Positions 52,311 through 63,516 of a stretch of DNA of 64,000 bases are shown here, piece after piece. Positions within the stretch are counted from its first letter, which is position 1; each line of letters starts with the position of its first letter. This DNA is from Adenophora triphylla var. japonica (Eukaryota > Streptophyta > Magnoliopsida > Asterales > Campanulaceae). The stretch covers positions 248,001 through 312,000 of the forward strand of contig JAFEMH010001450.1 of assembly GCA_022495995.1 (NCBI GenBank). Direction: 5' to 3'. A model generated the notes under the pieces. The model was not told the DNA's origin. It did not search any database and saw only the letters and a list, made by a program, of their open reading frames with translations. Made by a program: the position numbers and the translations under genes.

Positions 52311-55160
52311 TGTGAGGACCCCGACCCGGAACCTACACGTGTCCCGAGCTGGAGCGTCCTCAAACTAACCCTAATTTCTAAACTTTTAAAATCTTTAATT
52401 AGCTTTTTAAAAATAAATACAATTATTATAACCCTTTCAAAATATAAATCTACACCTTTTCACAATGGAGAAATAGTTGACTAACTTAGGAAGTACGAAA
52501 CTGTTTAGTTACAAAAGACATTGGTTATAACAATAAATGAAGATTTAATAATACAATTCCCGTAAATGATTTATACTAAAGTACACTTTCTATACCAATC
52601 TAATCAAACCCAACAATTCCCACAATATAACCTCCAAACTCCTCACCGCCCTTACTTGGCTGGTCCACCTGTCTCGGAATCTAAAACAGTAAAGGGGAGA
52701 GGGGTGAGAATAAATCTCAGCAAGCTATTATGAATGCAGCAATATGCCATATAAGATGCAACACATCAAAAGACATATCCACATTATCGAGAGGCTCCAC
52801 TCGCCGCCAACCGTCCCATACCGGTTGGAAACAACGACCAGCTCATTATGAATATATCACAACACATAAGTACGATAAAGTAACACTTAGAAGGATACTG
52901 AGCCAAGGTTTTAACTCCCAAAAGGATATACACATCCGAGCAGCAGCAACAGTTGATGAAGCGGTCCCGGAACCATGAACAGTAACAGTACCATAGGGAT
53001 TCTGACACACAGTCATATCCCCGGTGAAACTAGACCATCTACCTCAAAAGGAGATGCTAGCCCACAAATCCCACACAAGGGGGACAATTGGGTTACCAAT
53101 GTATGAATTATAATGAACTTGGCTCGATGCCATTATAATTCCATACATTGTCCAACAACAAATAAATCAATACCAGCTGGATTTACATAACTAAGCACAG
53201 TAATAACATACTTGCTTAACCAAACATTGTATGATCCAAAGTAGGGATACATACCACAACAGCATATCATGAAGATAGCAATACTATATCAAGTATTCAA
53301 CATTATCAAGCACATAATAGATACTTGAAATATAATCCACAAAGGGGATAAACAACATAGCAACATGGTAAAGTATACTCATGCTCAACCAACATCATAG
53401 TGCAACATTTCTTTAATACACTATGCATAAATAAGCAATATAATTACATGGTAATATATACTCATGTTCAACCAATAATCAGAGTGCAGCATTTATTTAA
53501 TACACTAAGCATAATACCAGTTATGAATAGGTACACAATTAAGATGATGAGATATCTCCAACCCATCTTACTAGGTCATTATACGACAATATATGATCTC
53601 TACAAGGATCCAAGTTAACTCTACCAAGTTGGATTCACCTCTAATAAACTGCCAAGTGCTTTCTAAGTCGGAGATAGAATGCTTCCGTATTTCCAATTTA
53701 ATCCATTTAAGGTGTCATTAAATGATACAAATTGTTCTAAGTATAACCTAGGTAAAAGGGATTAATTCATCTCCAAACTTGATTATGTTCCTTTAATTCA
53801 TAACGGTTAGGAGTCGTGCCACTAGGTTGTTGGTACATTAGTAAGAAAGGAGGCTAAGAAGGATCTGACACTATGGGCGACCGCCCATGCCACTTGGGCG
53901 ACCGCCCAAGTGGTCTTCAAAACATACCAACTTGCTGCCCTCATGGGCGCCCGCCCATAGCCTCTTGGGCGACCGCCCAAGAGGGGTTTCCCAGAGCCAT
54001 AGTCTGCATAGATGGGCGGCCGCTCATCACCACTTGGGCGACCGCCCAAAGCTCCTGTCCAGCCCAATTATGATCCAAACCCTTGTTTACCTATGCTCTC
54101 TTTTCCCTTTTTAATTTCCTTTACCTTCATGATAACCAAAAGAATTCCCTAGCTTTACTAATTTCATTATAAATCATGCAACCCCAAAATAAAGAAATTC
54201 TAAGTCATTTACCACATGATTCTCAAGAAACCAAACTTCCAACCAAGTGAGCTTTAATTTGTGAACTTAAAGAAATTTCTAACTTATTACTTCCTTCTAT
54301 CTCATTTAACTCCAAGATATCACATCCTAAGCCTAGATCATTCTCACTTAGATTTCCACCCCATATACTACCATTTTTCAAGATTTCTAATTAATCCAAC
54401 CCAACCCATTTACTTCTACTCTTTACTACTTTCATGAATAACAACAACCTCCATGACACTAATCCATTCCTTACATCCAAGAAAGTTTCCTCAAAGCATC
54501 AAATAGTCATTTGAAGAACAATAACAACATTTAATAGTTATGAACATTTAAGGAAAGGAAGGGTCATAATAACTCACTTTAAATTAAGGAGATGGATCAT
54601 GAATTTCTTTAGCTTGATAGAGTCTCCTAGATGCTCCAAGCTCAAATGTACTCTTAGATCTAAAAATGGTGAAGGATTGCTCTTGAGGGAAGTCTTGGAC
54701 GGTGACTTCAACAATGGAGGTTTCTTGGATTGATTTAGAGAGAAGTGAAGAAGAAGAAGATGATGAAGGAGGGGAGGTGGAGTAATGAATGGATAAAGGA
54801 GAGGGGGGGGGGCGGTTAGAAGGGGGAGAGTATGGGGAGGTATGGGTTTTGATTGACTTTGGGAGAAAAGAGAGAAAATTAGGGGAATTTGTCCCCCTTC
54901 CCTACTTTTCCAATTACTCTTTCAACTATTAAAATATCCTCCCAACTCACAACATTTAATTTGTCCATTTTATTTTCACTCCATTCTATTACTTTATTTA
55001 TTTTAAATTATTATTTTTCCTTTAGAACATTATTTATCTCCTTATCATTTTATTCTAATATAAGAAATCAAGTATATAAAAATTGAACACAATATTAATA
55101 ATAATATTTAAAAGCACACAAAATGATGCTAAATGAGTGCCTAGGGTTAGGGTCGTTACA
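52311..55160 (-). repeat. 5' LTR of element E
   Basis: 2850 bp, near-identical to 46184-49032. The palindrome cluster lies at about 53873-54058. Confidence 0.95.
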
Positions 55161-55406
55161 ACCATCCTCTCGGTGGAGCACCGCAATTCCCCTGGCCCGC
55201 ATGGACTCAACAAAACGAGCGTGGGCTTCTTCTTCTTCTCGAGCTTTGGCATTCTGAGCAAGTAAGTGAGATTCACGCTCCCTAGCTAGAGCGGCCTCCA
55301 GAGTGGCTCTCATCTCTTCCATGGACATGTCATTCAGACCTGACTGACCCATTGAGGCAGACCCTCCGACCGACTGAGTAGAAAAAACATCACCCCCTCC
55401 TGACAT
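55161..55406 (-). pseudogene. gag: Element B gag, N-terminal part
   Basis: The start is MSGGGDVFSTQSV at 55406. SMEEMRATLEAALARERES and AHARFVESMRARGIAVLH form a likely helical N-terminus aligned with element A gag. It stops at DG, where element E is inserted, and continues at 46183 with SYEEI. The first 5 bp here are the target duplication. Confidence 0.82.
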
Positions 55407-56710
55407 GTCTGAATATGAATCAAATGAAACCCCAGAAGATTCTTGGACTGCTTCTGTGATACGAACTAAACGGGCACCCTAGACGGAAGAACGGATCCAA
55501 CTCGCCGTAACTGCAGAGGTAGATATGGGTTGATAAGGTGGTGAAGGAAGAGACTTTGAGAAAGTACGGGAGAGGGAAGGATAAAGGGAAGGACTCGTGC
55601 AAACATCTTATTTATGTTCAAGTAGAAATCGGTATCTTTTAAGTCCTAAATTAGGTTGAAAAAGGATAAGCCTTTATTTACGCAATCTAGACCTCGGGGA
55701 ACCTAGGGACGCAACATTCAAATTACACCAAATGTTTTGCATAGAAATTAATAATAGGTAATAATACCTAAACAAGACCTAAGAACAATGTGGGAGGGTT
55801 GAGTGATCCAAATTTCTGGGGAAATTTGGGCAGCATAATGGGTATTCTTGAAGAATTTCAAAGAAAAAACCGGCATGACCCCTCGTCGGTGCACGGTGAC
55901 AATGCGGCATGATCTCTCGTTAGAACATGTCACGAGAGTGACATGTCCATACGTGAAACCATGTTGCATTGGCAACATGCCCACACGTGCTAGGTTTTGG
56001 GATAGGTATGAAGGCCTATTACAAATTTCGAAACAACTCATTTTAGTGTAATTTTAAAAATGTTGTATCCAAAAAACCAACCATCGGGTAAGCTTTAAAG
56101 TGTGGCGCCACCTATGATGCGCTAGGGGGATAGGTTTGATTTCAGGCGCTCAAACGTAGGCGAATTACATGGCCGTCCGCGATGCCGTCAATCGCACCCG
56201 AGGGTTCCAGATCTATGTGACGTAGTGTGAGGATGGCTATGTTCTTTTATTTATGAAAAATAATTTTTGAATCCATTTTTTATTTTCTTTTTATTTGAAA
56301 AGGAAAAACAAGCGGGAAAAAACATACACACACTCACAGATTAACAAGGTACAATAATCAACTGCACATTCCGGTCCAAGGGACTGCCCTTAGCCAAAAC
56401 CTGAAGAACTGCTCAGTGGCCAGTTCTTTCGCGTGACACAGGACAGAATGGTCCAAGACTGTCGCACGACTTGGCTAGCCACTGAACCAGAACCTAAAAT
56501 AGGAATCCAGCCCCTGCCTCCTCATGGCAAGGAATAAATCACAACACCAAAGCACAGCAACATAACAACATGAAGCACACAAAGGCACACAAATCTCACA
56601 ATCCCATAAAATGCATGTACCACACAAGGTCATCAATGATGCACACAAAATGAACACATTGGATGTTTAAATGAATGAAAGCTTGACCCTCTTTTGAAAA
56701 CCAATTTCAA
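55407..56710. other. Leader of element B
   Basis: About 1.3 kb between primer site and gag. It has the same GGCATGA-type degenerate repeats as A's leader (55870-55990), the palindrome-like TTCGCGTGACACAGG (about 56428) and GTCGCACGACTTGG (about 56461). I see no conserved ORF. Confidence 0.55.
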
Positions 56711-56730
56711 GTCCCCAACAGAGTCGCCAC
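56711..56730 (-). other. Primer binding site of element B
   Basis: The minus strand reads GTGGCGACTCTGTTGGGGAC beside the LTR start at 56731. Confidence 0.75.
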
Positions 56731-58121
56731 TGAATGTACGCTCGCCGAAAAATGTATGAAAATTGGGAGTCGCCACGCCATGTTTTAAGGTATACTTTGA
56801 AAAACCTTGGAAAAGTGAGAAAAGGGTTCGGGGTCAGGTTACGTCTTGGGAAGAACCGAGAGTTCACCCAACACGCCTCGTCCGTAAACGAGTCTTTCAA
56901 AATAAACATCCAAACATTCATAGTGTGTACAAACAACAATGACAAACAAATGTGGTAAATGAATTTCATTAATTGAATGAGATAATTACAACTTGTGAAC
57001 CATTTGGTAAGGGAGGCCACATCCCAATTACAGATCTCAAAACAGATTACAACTAAAAAAGGATCTCTGCAAAATGACAAGATGTGTCGCGTGACACAGA
57101 ACCTGCCTGGCTAGATGTGTCGCGTGACACAGGATCCAACCAGGCAAGTTGTGTCGCGTGACACAGGTTGCTCATCTGCAGAGATCTTACAGATTGAACA
57201 CAGAAGGAATAGAAATCAATACAGATCTAATTGTATCACCAATTCAGCTTCGAAAATGCATAATTCAATGACTAATCGACCTAGGGGTGTGGATATGGGG
57301 AGATCCACACTCTCTTGGGAATCAAACCACAATTATATTAAGATCAAACCATGAGCATGAGATAATATCAAACAGATCAGTTAAACAGAGAGATGGCGAT
57401 TGGGATTCAGTAATTAGGACAGATAGAGTCGAATTACTAAATCAAATAAAGATGAATTGCTTGAATTATGAAAGAGATCACATAATATGAGGGAGAAGGA
57501 AGGAATTGGTTAGTTACCCTTGAAGATCCACGAAATCTATACCAAGTCAGGTATAGAACCCTTCAGCAAACAGCTTCTGAAACAGGTTGAGCTTGGGAGG
57601 AGTGAAAGACTGAGGATCTAAATGGTAGTATGTGGATTAAATTCAATTTAGGGAGGATTGGAGGAATTTGGGTATGAGAGAGAGGGTTGTGTGTGTTTGC
57701 AGTGTGAGCTACGTTTCTAATTTGGCAGAGTAACAGTATGCAAAAGAGGGATCCAGATATGAGATGGGGAGGGTCTTATTTATAGGCTGCTGATGATGGT
57801 TGAGTTGTGTCGCACGACCTTCTGCTTCCATTTTCCATGGCTCGAGATGTTGCACGACTAAGCAATCCCATAACCGTTTCTGGCGCCAAAACCTGGTTCT
57901 GGAACATTTCAAGTTAATTCCCAATAAGTCCAAAATGAATAATACCTTATAGGTCCTTTTGCCTGAGAAAAATACTTAAAAGTACTCCCTTCGCAAGAAA
58001 CTTATAAAAAGTTTTCGAAAGTCTCGGGATGGACCGAGAATTTATCAAAACGCCCCTAGTGCAATTTTATCACATTAAAATGCACCTATAAAGGGTCGCG
58101 AATTGGATTGGCGTACTTACA
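56731..58121 (-). repeat. 5' LTR of element B
   Basis: 1391 bp, matching the 3' LTR without the MITE. It has three TGTGTCGCGTGACACA units near 57083, 57116 and 57150. Confidence 0.92.
57777..57858 (-). promoter_or_regulatory. Core promoter of element B 5' LTR: TATA box with upstream palindromes
   Basis: TATA at 57777-57784 (minus strand). GTCGCACGAC at 57809-57818 lies 24 bp upstream, and GTTGCACGAC (57849-57858) 30 bp further. Confidence 0.65.
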
Positions 58122-58126
58122 TCAAC

Positions 58127-58616
58127 CCACTTACTTTGAGTATTCATATCTCATCCATCCAACAACCATTTTGAACAAATAAATATTTGATTTCTTATTT
58201 TTATGGAGTAGAACACAAACTCATAAACAATTTTGTAATTTGACAAAATTACCTTTTAGAAAATAATTTATAATTTCCTTCAAAACACACTATTTTCCAA
58301 CACATATCTCAAGCAAAAAAAAAATAGCGACTTTTTGATTACATAAAAAATAATAAAAATGTGATATTACTAGGCTCGAACCAAATAATTATTATAATAC
58401 TCGAATACGGGTGATTGAAAAAAAAAAAACAATAATAATATCCACAACTATCCAAGTAAAAATAAAAGAAAGGAAATTTGGGCATTGGCTTTTCCTCTTG
58501 AAAGATTGTAGGAAAATCAAAATTTGAATTTTTTTTCTTTCGTTGCCCCAGTATAACCACGTATGAAACTTTTGGGCCACGTACACCCACTACCATATCC
58601 ATTTTAGGCCCTCACA
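58127..58616. other. AT-rich flank, no gene
   Basis: The sequence right of element B resembles the sequence left of it at about 32521-32560 and then becomes AT-rich. I see no coding or RNA gene. Confidence 0.5.
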
Positions 58617-58819
58617 AATTAGGCTGTTCAAAAAATTTGTGAGTTCGGATCGTATTGATATTATCGGATCATACCTATAAAAATCGGATCAAATTAACGG
58701 TGTTTGTCTGATTGATTCTGATTTTAAATTTTTATGAAATCGATTATTTGGTCTGATCCTGATTTTTAAAAAAAAATTATACACAATCATGTACCGCAAC
58801 CGGACCGATTATCTATATA

Positions 58820-59071
58820 CTCCCTCCGTCCCATAAAACATTACCCCTTTTACTATTTTGGGCGTCCCACTTTAAAGTCACACTTTCCTAAAAAGGAAAT
58901 TTTTTAATACTTCTTTATTCATGGGACCCACTTGTCATACTCACAACACTTTTCAAATTTACTATTCTCTCCACTCATTCTCTCTCCTCCCACTCACAAC
59001 ACATACTTTAATAACATTATTTCTTATTTTCCGTTTTCAACAGTAAAGGAGTAAAGTTCTAGGGGACGGAG

Positions 59072-59074
<3 letters not shown>
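58820..59074. mobile_element. Stowaway/mariner-like MITE
   Basis: The left end is CTCCCTCCGTCCC after TA; the right end is GGGACGGAGGAA before TATA. The inner sequence is AT-rich. The right end is slightly decayed. Confidence 0.8.

Positions 59075-59138
<64 letters not shown>
59075..59138. repeat. (TA)n microsatellite
   Basis: About 32 TA units directly after the MITE; the TA target probably seeded it. Confidence 0.93.
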
Positions 59139-59139
<1 letters not shown>

Positions 59140-59371
59140 TTTATTTATAATTTGAAATCCTTAAAACTCCCTATTTAAAAAAAAATCTAATTAATTTTCT
59201 TACGTAGTTAGCTTCGATTCACTACATCAAACCCTATCTCAATACTTTTTTCATTGCGGCATTTCAACTCAGTCCTCTCTCTCAAGTTCTCAACGATGCT
59301 TTTCTTTCCTCTTCTATTTTCTCTACTAGAAATCAATTTGATTCTTCAAGTATTCATGGCGCCCTGAGTTC

Positions 59372-59619
59372 TGATAAGGATCTAAAAGATCCTCCATGAT
59401 TATCTACATATTTGGAGAGATCTCTATAAATTGAAAGTTGTATTCAATATTGATACATAAAATGTTTATATACATGCCTGACTTGGACTTGGAGTAAGGA
59501 AAGGAAATGATTACATCAAATAAACTAGAGATTACAAAGAATCAATCTATACAGTTTCAATCTATACAAATCTCTCTAAATATATAGATAATCATGGAGG
59601 ATCTTTTAGATCCTTATCA
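59372..59619. mobile_element. Solo LTR-like element with long terminal inverted repeats
   Basis: It runs TGATAAGGATC to GATCCTTATCA and is flanked by AGTTC on both sides (59367-59371, 59620-59624). The outer 45-50 bp are nearly inverted copies of each other. The TG-CA ends and 5-bp duplication fit a solo LTR of 248 bp; the long inverted ends could also indicate a foldback element. Confidence 0.7.
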
Positions 59620-59624
59620 AGTTC

Positions 59625-60060
59625 GACGCACCAGTTCCACCACGACATCATCATCTATCTCTCATCGACGGCGCAGCTACAACGGAAGAGAATATATGTC
59701 TCTCTCAGTTTTTTACGTTCAAACTTGCAGAACATTCGACCTCTGTTTTTTGGTGTTATTACATTGATTTATATTTCTTTTTTTTTTGTTTTTTGTTTTG
59801 TGTTTATACAGCAAGCAATTGTGTTGCAAAGTTGGAACATGAAGGTGGCATATTCGACTTGATGTTGTAATATGTAGTTTTTAGTTTTAATTTTTTTTCT
59901 ACGTTATGATTAAGTTTGAAGGTGAACAATTAATGTTTAATGATTTCTATTTTGTGGTTTGAATATTAAATATTTGTGACAATTTTGTTTTTTTTATTTA
60001 TTTAACTAGTGATAATATTCAATTGATTATTTATTATCGTAAAAAAATTATATTATATTG
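59625..60060. other. AT-rich sequence, no gene
   Basis: T-rich and A-rich stretches without a supported ORF. Confidence 0.4.
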
Positions 60061-60664
60061 TAATTTATACAACCGGCGAAATCGGATCGAAACCGGACCC
60101 TTATAATCGGATCAATGAGACCGATTTTATAATGTAATGGTCTAGTCTTGATCCTAAATTTTTATAGAACCAAAGTATTGATGTGCTCTTGATTTTCAAA
60201 AATTATGACAAAATCCCGATCAATTTGAACCGTGAACACCCCTCTGGTTACTATCATAGAAGAACTATGGACAATTTTTTTCTTGACCAACTACTACATT
60301 CCACTTGGGTATCTATTTTTGGCCCACTTCATCCAAGTTTATTCTTTCACTAAATATTAGAGATAATTGCAAAATGAACTTTATACAAATTTATTCATTG
60401 CAATTTAAACATTATAAAAGTTTAATAGTTTTAAGTGTACTTCTATAACTTATTTTTAACAACTTACTAAATTCAGGTTTAAATTGCAAAAAAAAAAAAA
60501 TGTTTAAGGTTTTTTATATAATTATTATTTTTACAAGGTTTAAATAACAATGAATAAGCTTCTAATTTTGCAATTATCTCTAAGCATTAGTATCATACAA
60601 CTCAAAAAGTTTTCAAAGAGCTTCACATAGTTATTTGGCCTTGTTAGAATTTTATTATATACTA

Positions 60665-61207
60665 CTCCCTTAGTTACAAAATAATTGCAGATATATAAGA
60701 GAATTTTTATCTCAAAGTACTTGTAATTTTCCTGTTTTTCATAAAAAAAAAATTGATACACTTTGTCAAAACTATCCTTATTTATGATTAGTTAGTTGTC
60801 ATTCTAAAAACATATTATTGCCTAGGTAATTGAAATATTCAAAAATAATTTAGTATACTCCCTCCGTCCCATTGAAAGCTTCACATTTTGTCAAAACGGG
60901 TGTCCCGTTAAAAGCTTCACCTTTCCTAAAATGGCAAAAAATATTTACTATTCCACCCACTAATTCTCTCTCATACTTTACTTTTATGCTCACAACACCA
61001 ATCAACTTTACTATTCCCTCCACTCATTCTCTATTTTACTTTTATACTCACAACACTTTCTCCAATAACATTTTTTCTTAATTTGCGTGTCATGCTCAAA
61101 ATGGTGAACCTATAAACGGAACGGAGGGAGTATTTGATATGTATTAATTGATTTTCTTAATATATGTAAAAATTATTAAAACTACAAGTATTTTGAAACG
61201 GAGGGAG
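60665..61207. mobile_element. Stowaway-like MITE, outer copy
   Basis: The ends CTCCCTTAGTTACAAAAT and, inverted, CTCCCTCCGTTTCAAAAT are flanked by TA. Another MITE is inside it. Confidence 0.8.
60858..61130. mobile_element. Stowaway-like MITE, inner copy
   Basis: The ends are CTCCCTCCGTCCC and GGAACGGAGGGAG, flanked by TA on each side. It contains repeated AAGCTTCAC. It is 273 bp long, inserted in the outer MITE. Confidence 0.88.
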
Positions 61208-61446
61208 TATCTTCGTCACAATATTTGTTTTTTTTTTATTTTTTTTGAAATTCCAATATTCTTGCTTCTAGTTCAAAATGTCCATAGAACTCATTTGCGA
61301 CACTCATAACAAAATTTTCTTCACTTTCTCGTTCTTACTTTAATTTTCATGTTCACAACATTTATTTTTTTCTTAATCCTCGTGCATTCAGTAGCAATAA
61401 CATTAATACGGGAGAGTATATAGTGTAAAGAATAAGCCAAAAACTT

Positions 61447-62590
61447 ATAAAAAACGCGTTTTTTGTTAACTTAACAAAAAAACGTGTTTTACCTTTACCG
61501 TTCTCTCTCTATCTGAAATACGCAAAGAAGCCTGCGTCTTCTTCTTCTCCAAGCTCAACCTTCATTGCCGGACCAAATCCCTCAACCAAGCCTCAGCAAA
61601 TCTTCCTACGCCATCTCCGCCGCCCTCAATGCACCTACTGTAACCTCCAATTGGGTAGATTCAATGCACCGTAACCTCCAATTGGGTAAAGCACATCCAA
61701 TTTTAATGACCTGAAATTTCCCGGTGAGAACCCTAGAATCCAATCCCGGTGAGAAGCCGCCGTCCGATCACAGTTGCTAGCTGCGGAAATTGTTCGGCGG
61801 AAGATTGATTGGAGGGGATTGATATCTCTGTAAGGTTCTCATTCCGGATATTGAAGGATACGGCAATGGTGATTCCTGCGTATAGAGAGAGAGACGAGAG
61901 ATAGAGTGCCAGTTTCGGTTCAAACTAATGCCCGTGTTTATTTTATTGAGTGCCAGTTCATGTATTTTGGAGTGCCAGTATTTGTATTTTTGAGAGTATT
62001 GCTGGGGGATTTTGATGTGCCAGTTCCAGTGTAAATAAATGCCAGTGTTTGTTTTTTTTAGTGCCGCTCATGTATTTTGAAGTGCCGTGTTTGTATTTTT
62101 GAGAGTCGGTAAAAATGATTACCAGCGTTTTTTGGTGCCAGTGTATGTGTTTTTTAATGCTAGTTCTTGTAATTTTGAATGCCAGTCCATGTGTTTTTGA
62201 ATGCCAGTTCATGTTTTTTTTTAGAGCCAGCAAAAATAATTATCAGTGATTTTGAGTGCCAGTATATGCATTTTTGAGTGCCAGTAAATGTGTTTTCAAA
62301 TGCCAGTCTATGTATATAAAAGTGCCCGTGTGAAGAGTGTCAGTTCATGTATATAAAAGTGCCCGTGTAAAAAGTGCCAGTTTCATGTTTATAAAATGCC
62401 AGTATGAAATCACTGGTCATTTGTAATATTAACACTGGCATTTATCATGTTGCCAGTAATTACAAAAATGTCACCGTTTATTTTGAACATGGTTGCTAGT
62501 AATTACAACATTGCCACCGTTTATTTTGCACAGCTTTTGAAAAACACGTTTTTCCTTAGCTTAAGAAAAAACTAATTTTTTATAAGACCA
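61447..62590. mobile_element. TIR element of about 1.1 kb carrying a minisatellite
   Basis: Inverted ends of about 45 bp: left CTTATAAAAAACGCGTTTTT, then AACTTAACAAAAAAACGTG; the right end is the inverse with changes. The inner sequence starts with a gene-like C-rich segment (61500-61720; short, no ORF kept) and a degenerate GTGCCAGT array. No transposase is present. The superfamily (MULE or hAT) is uncertain. Confidence 0.6.
61926..62530. repeat. GTGCCAGT minisatellite
   Basis: Roughly 20 degenerate units of 20-30 bp, of the type GTGCCAGTTCATGTATTTTT, with T-rich tails. Reading frames across it are incidental. Confidence 0.85.
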
Positions 62591-62700
62591 ACTCAAAGAA
62601 TAATAGATTAAAAAAAAATTACAAAGCATAGAGAAAAGAAAAACATAAAAAAAATTTAGCCGCGTATCCAAACATAGCAATAAAAGTTTATCATAATTTT

Positions 62701-63436
62701 AAGACTACTAGCAATGGCAAAATGAAACGGTAGTTGAAATGGATTCATCCGGGATGGAGCGCTGCAATGGTCGTCGGAAAGTAGGTAAATGAAATGGGTG
62801 GGATGAAAGTTTTCATCCCGGTTGAATGAATTAATTTTATTTGTTTTTTAATTTGCCATGTGTCAGCGTTCTATTGGTTCGAATTGGGCGAGTGCGCCAC
62901 ACCGCCCGGGATGGCGCGTGTGGCGTTCGCCTTTTCCGTTTTTTTTTTTTTTAAGCTGCCAAGTGTCAGCGTTCCATTGGTCCGTACTTTATCATTTTTT
63001 CACCCAATTATTTAAGCTCAATTATCTCATAATAAATTATTTAAAAATAAAAAGAAAAATTCACCAAAATTCATCATTTTTTTCCCTACAAATTGATATA
63101 AGTTTCATTTGATTTGGACACAAAAAAAAACACTCATTTTTCAATTTGAGCTGAATTATCACCTAGTAAATTAATTTTTTTAAAATTTTTTTTCACCAAA
63201 ATTCATCATTTTTTTTCCTACAAATTGATATAAGTTTCATTTGATTTGGACACAAAAAAAACACTCAAAATGGTAGGGTATAGAATGATGAGTTGGAGGG
63301 AGTTAAAATTTAATTTAAGTTAGTCATTGGAGTGGGGGTAAATGAAATGGGTAGATGAAATATTAGGTGAATGAGAGAAAGTGTAAAAAATGTTAAATGA
63401 AATGGGGGAGGGGGTATTAACCACTGTACATAGTCT
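62701..63436. mobile_element. Possible MITE with AGACTA ends
   Basis: The left end AGACTACTAGCAATGG and the inverted right end AGACTATGTACAGTGG match imperfectly. Inside is a tandem duplication of about 130 bp (63061-63137 and 63193-63266). The CGCCCGGGATGGCG stretch near 62900 is GC-rich. No target duplication was confirmed. Confidence 0.45.
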
Positions 63437-63516
63437 AAGGAAAGTTAAATTTTTCATGTTGATAATGTGCAGAAAATTATGTACCATAATTTTATGTAGA
63501 GAAAGTATTTGGATCC

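Larger units (their letters stand above)
46184..55160 (-). mobile_element. Element E: non-autonomous chromovirus-like Gypsy element
   Basis: The ends are two 2.85-kb LTRs, target duplication ACCAT, a Met-tRNA primer site (52295-52308) and PPT (49033-49050). The 3.3-kb interior has no long ORF. Minus-strand translation near 49348-49530 shows decayed integrase, which with the PPT context GGGACGAATTTTCTTTAAGG suggests a Del/Tekay-type origin. It sits inside the gag of element B. Young LTRs around a decayed interior imply that it moved using proteins from another element. Confidence 0.88.
32616..58121 (-). mobile_element. Element B: complete Tat/Ogre-type Ty3/Gypsy retrotransposon
   Basis: Both LTRs, the primer site and near-matching 5-bp flanks (ACAAC/TCAAC) are present. 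Without the nested element E and the MITE it is about 16 kb, large as expected for Tat/Ogre. On the minus strand: LTR, leader (55407-56710), gag (split by E), protease, G-patch-like linker, RT, RNase H, integrase; then an antisense ORF on plus (36526-37878), two minisatellites and the 3' LTR. Several stops and two frameshifts interrupt the coding region. The order matches element A. Confidence 0.92.
58617..60243. mobile_element. Possible hAT-like non-autonomous element with nested insertions
   Basis: The left part reads TTAGGCTGTTCA and the right part GTGAACACCCCT, resembling inverted ends of hAT MITEs (TAGGGGTGTTCA). Both flanks have CGGATC and ACCGGAC-rich sequence. Inside are a mariner-like MITE, a (TA)n tract and a solo LTR. 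No target duplication was found, so the boundaries are tentative. Confidence 0.4.

Noticed and set aside
59220..59760. Possible host 5' exon around the solo LTR
   Set aside because: Some C-rich gene-like text, but no ORF, splice pattern or recognisable protein to support a gene.
61958..62233. Minus-strand ORF with repeated HWH-like residues
   Set aside because: It is the translation of the GTGCCAGT minisatellite.
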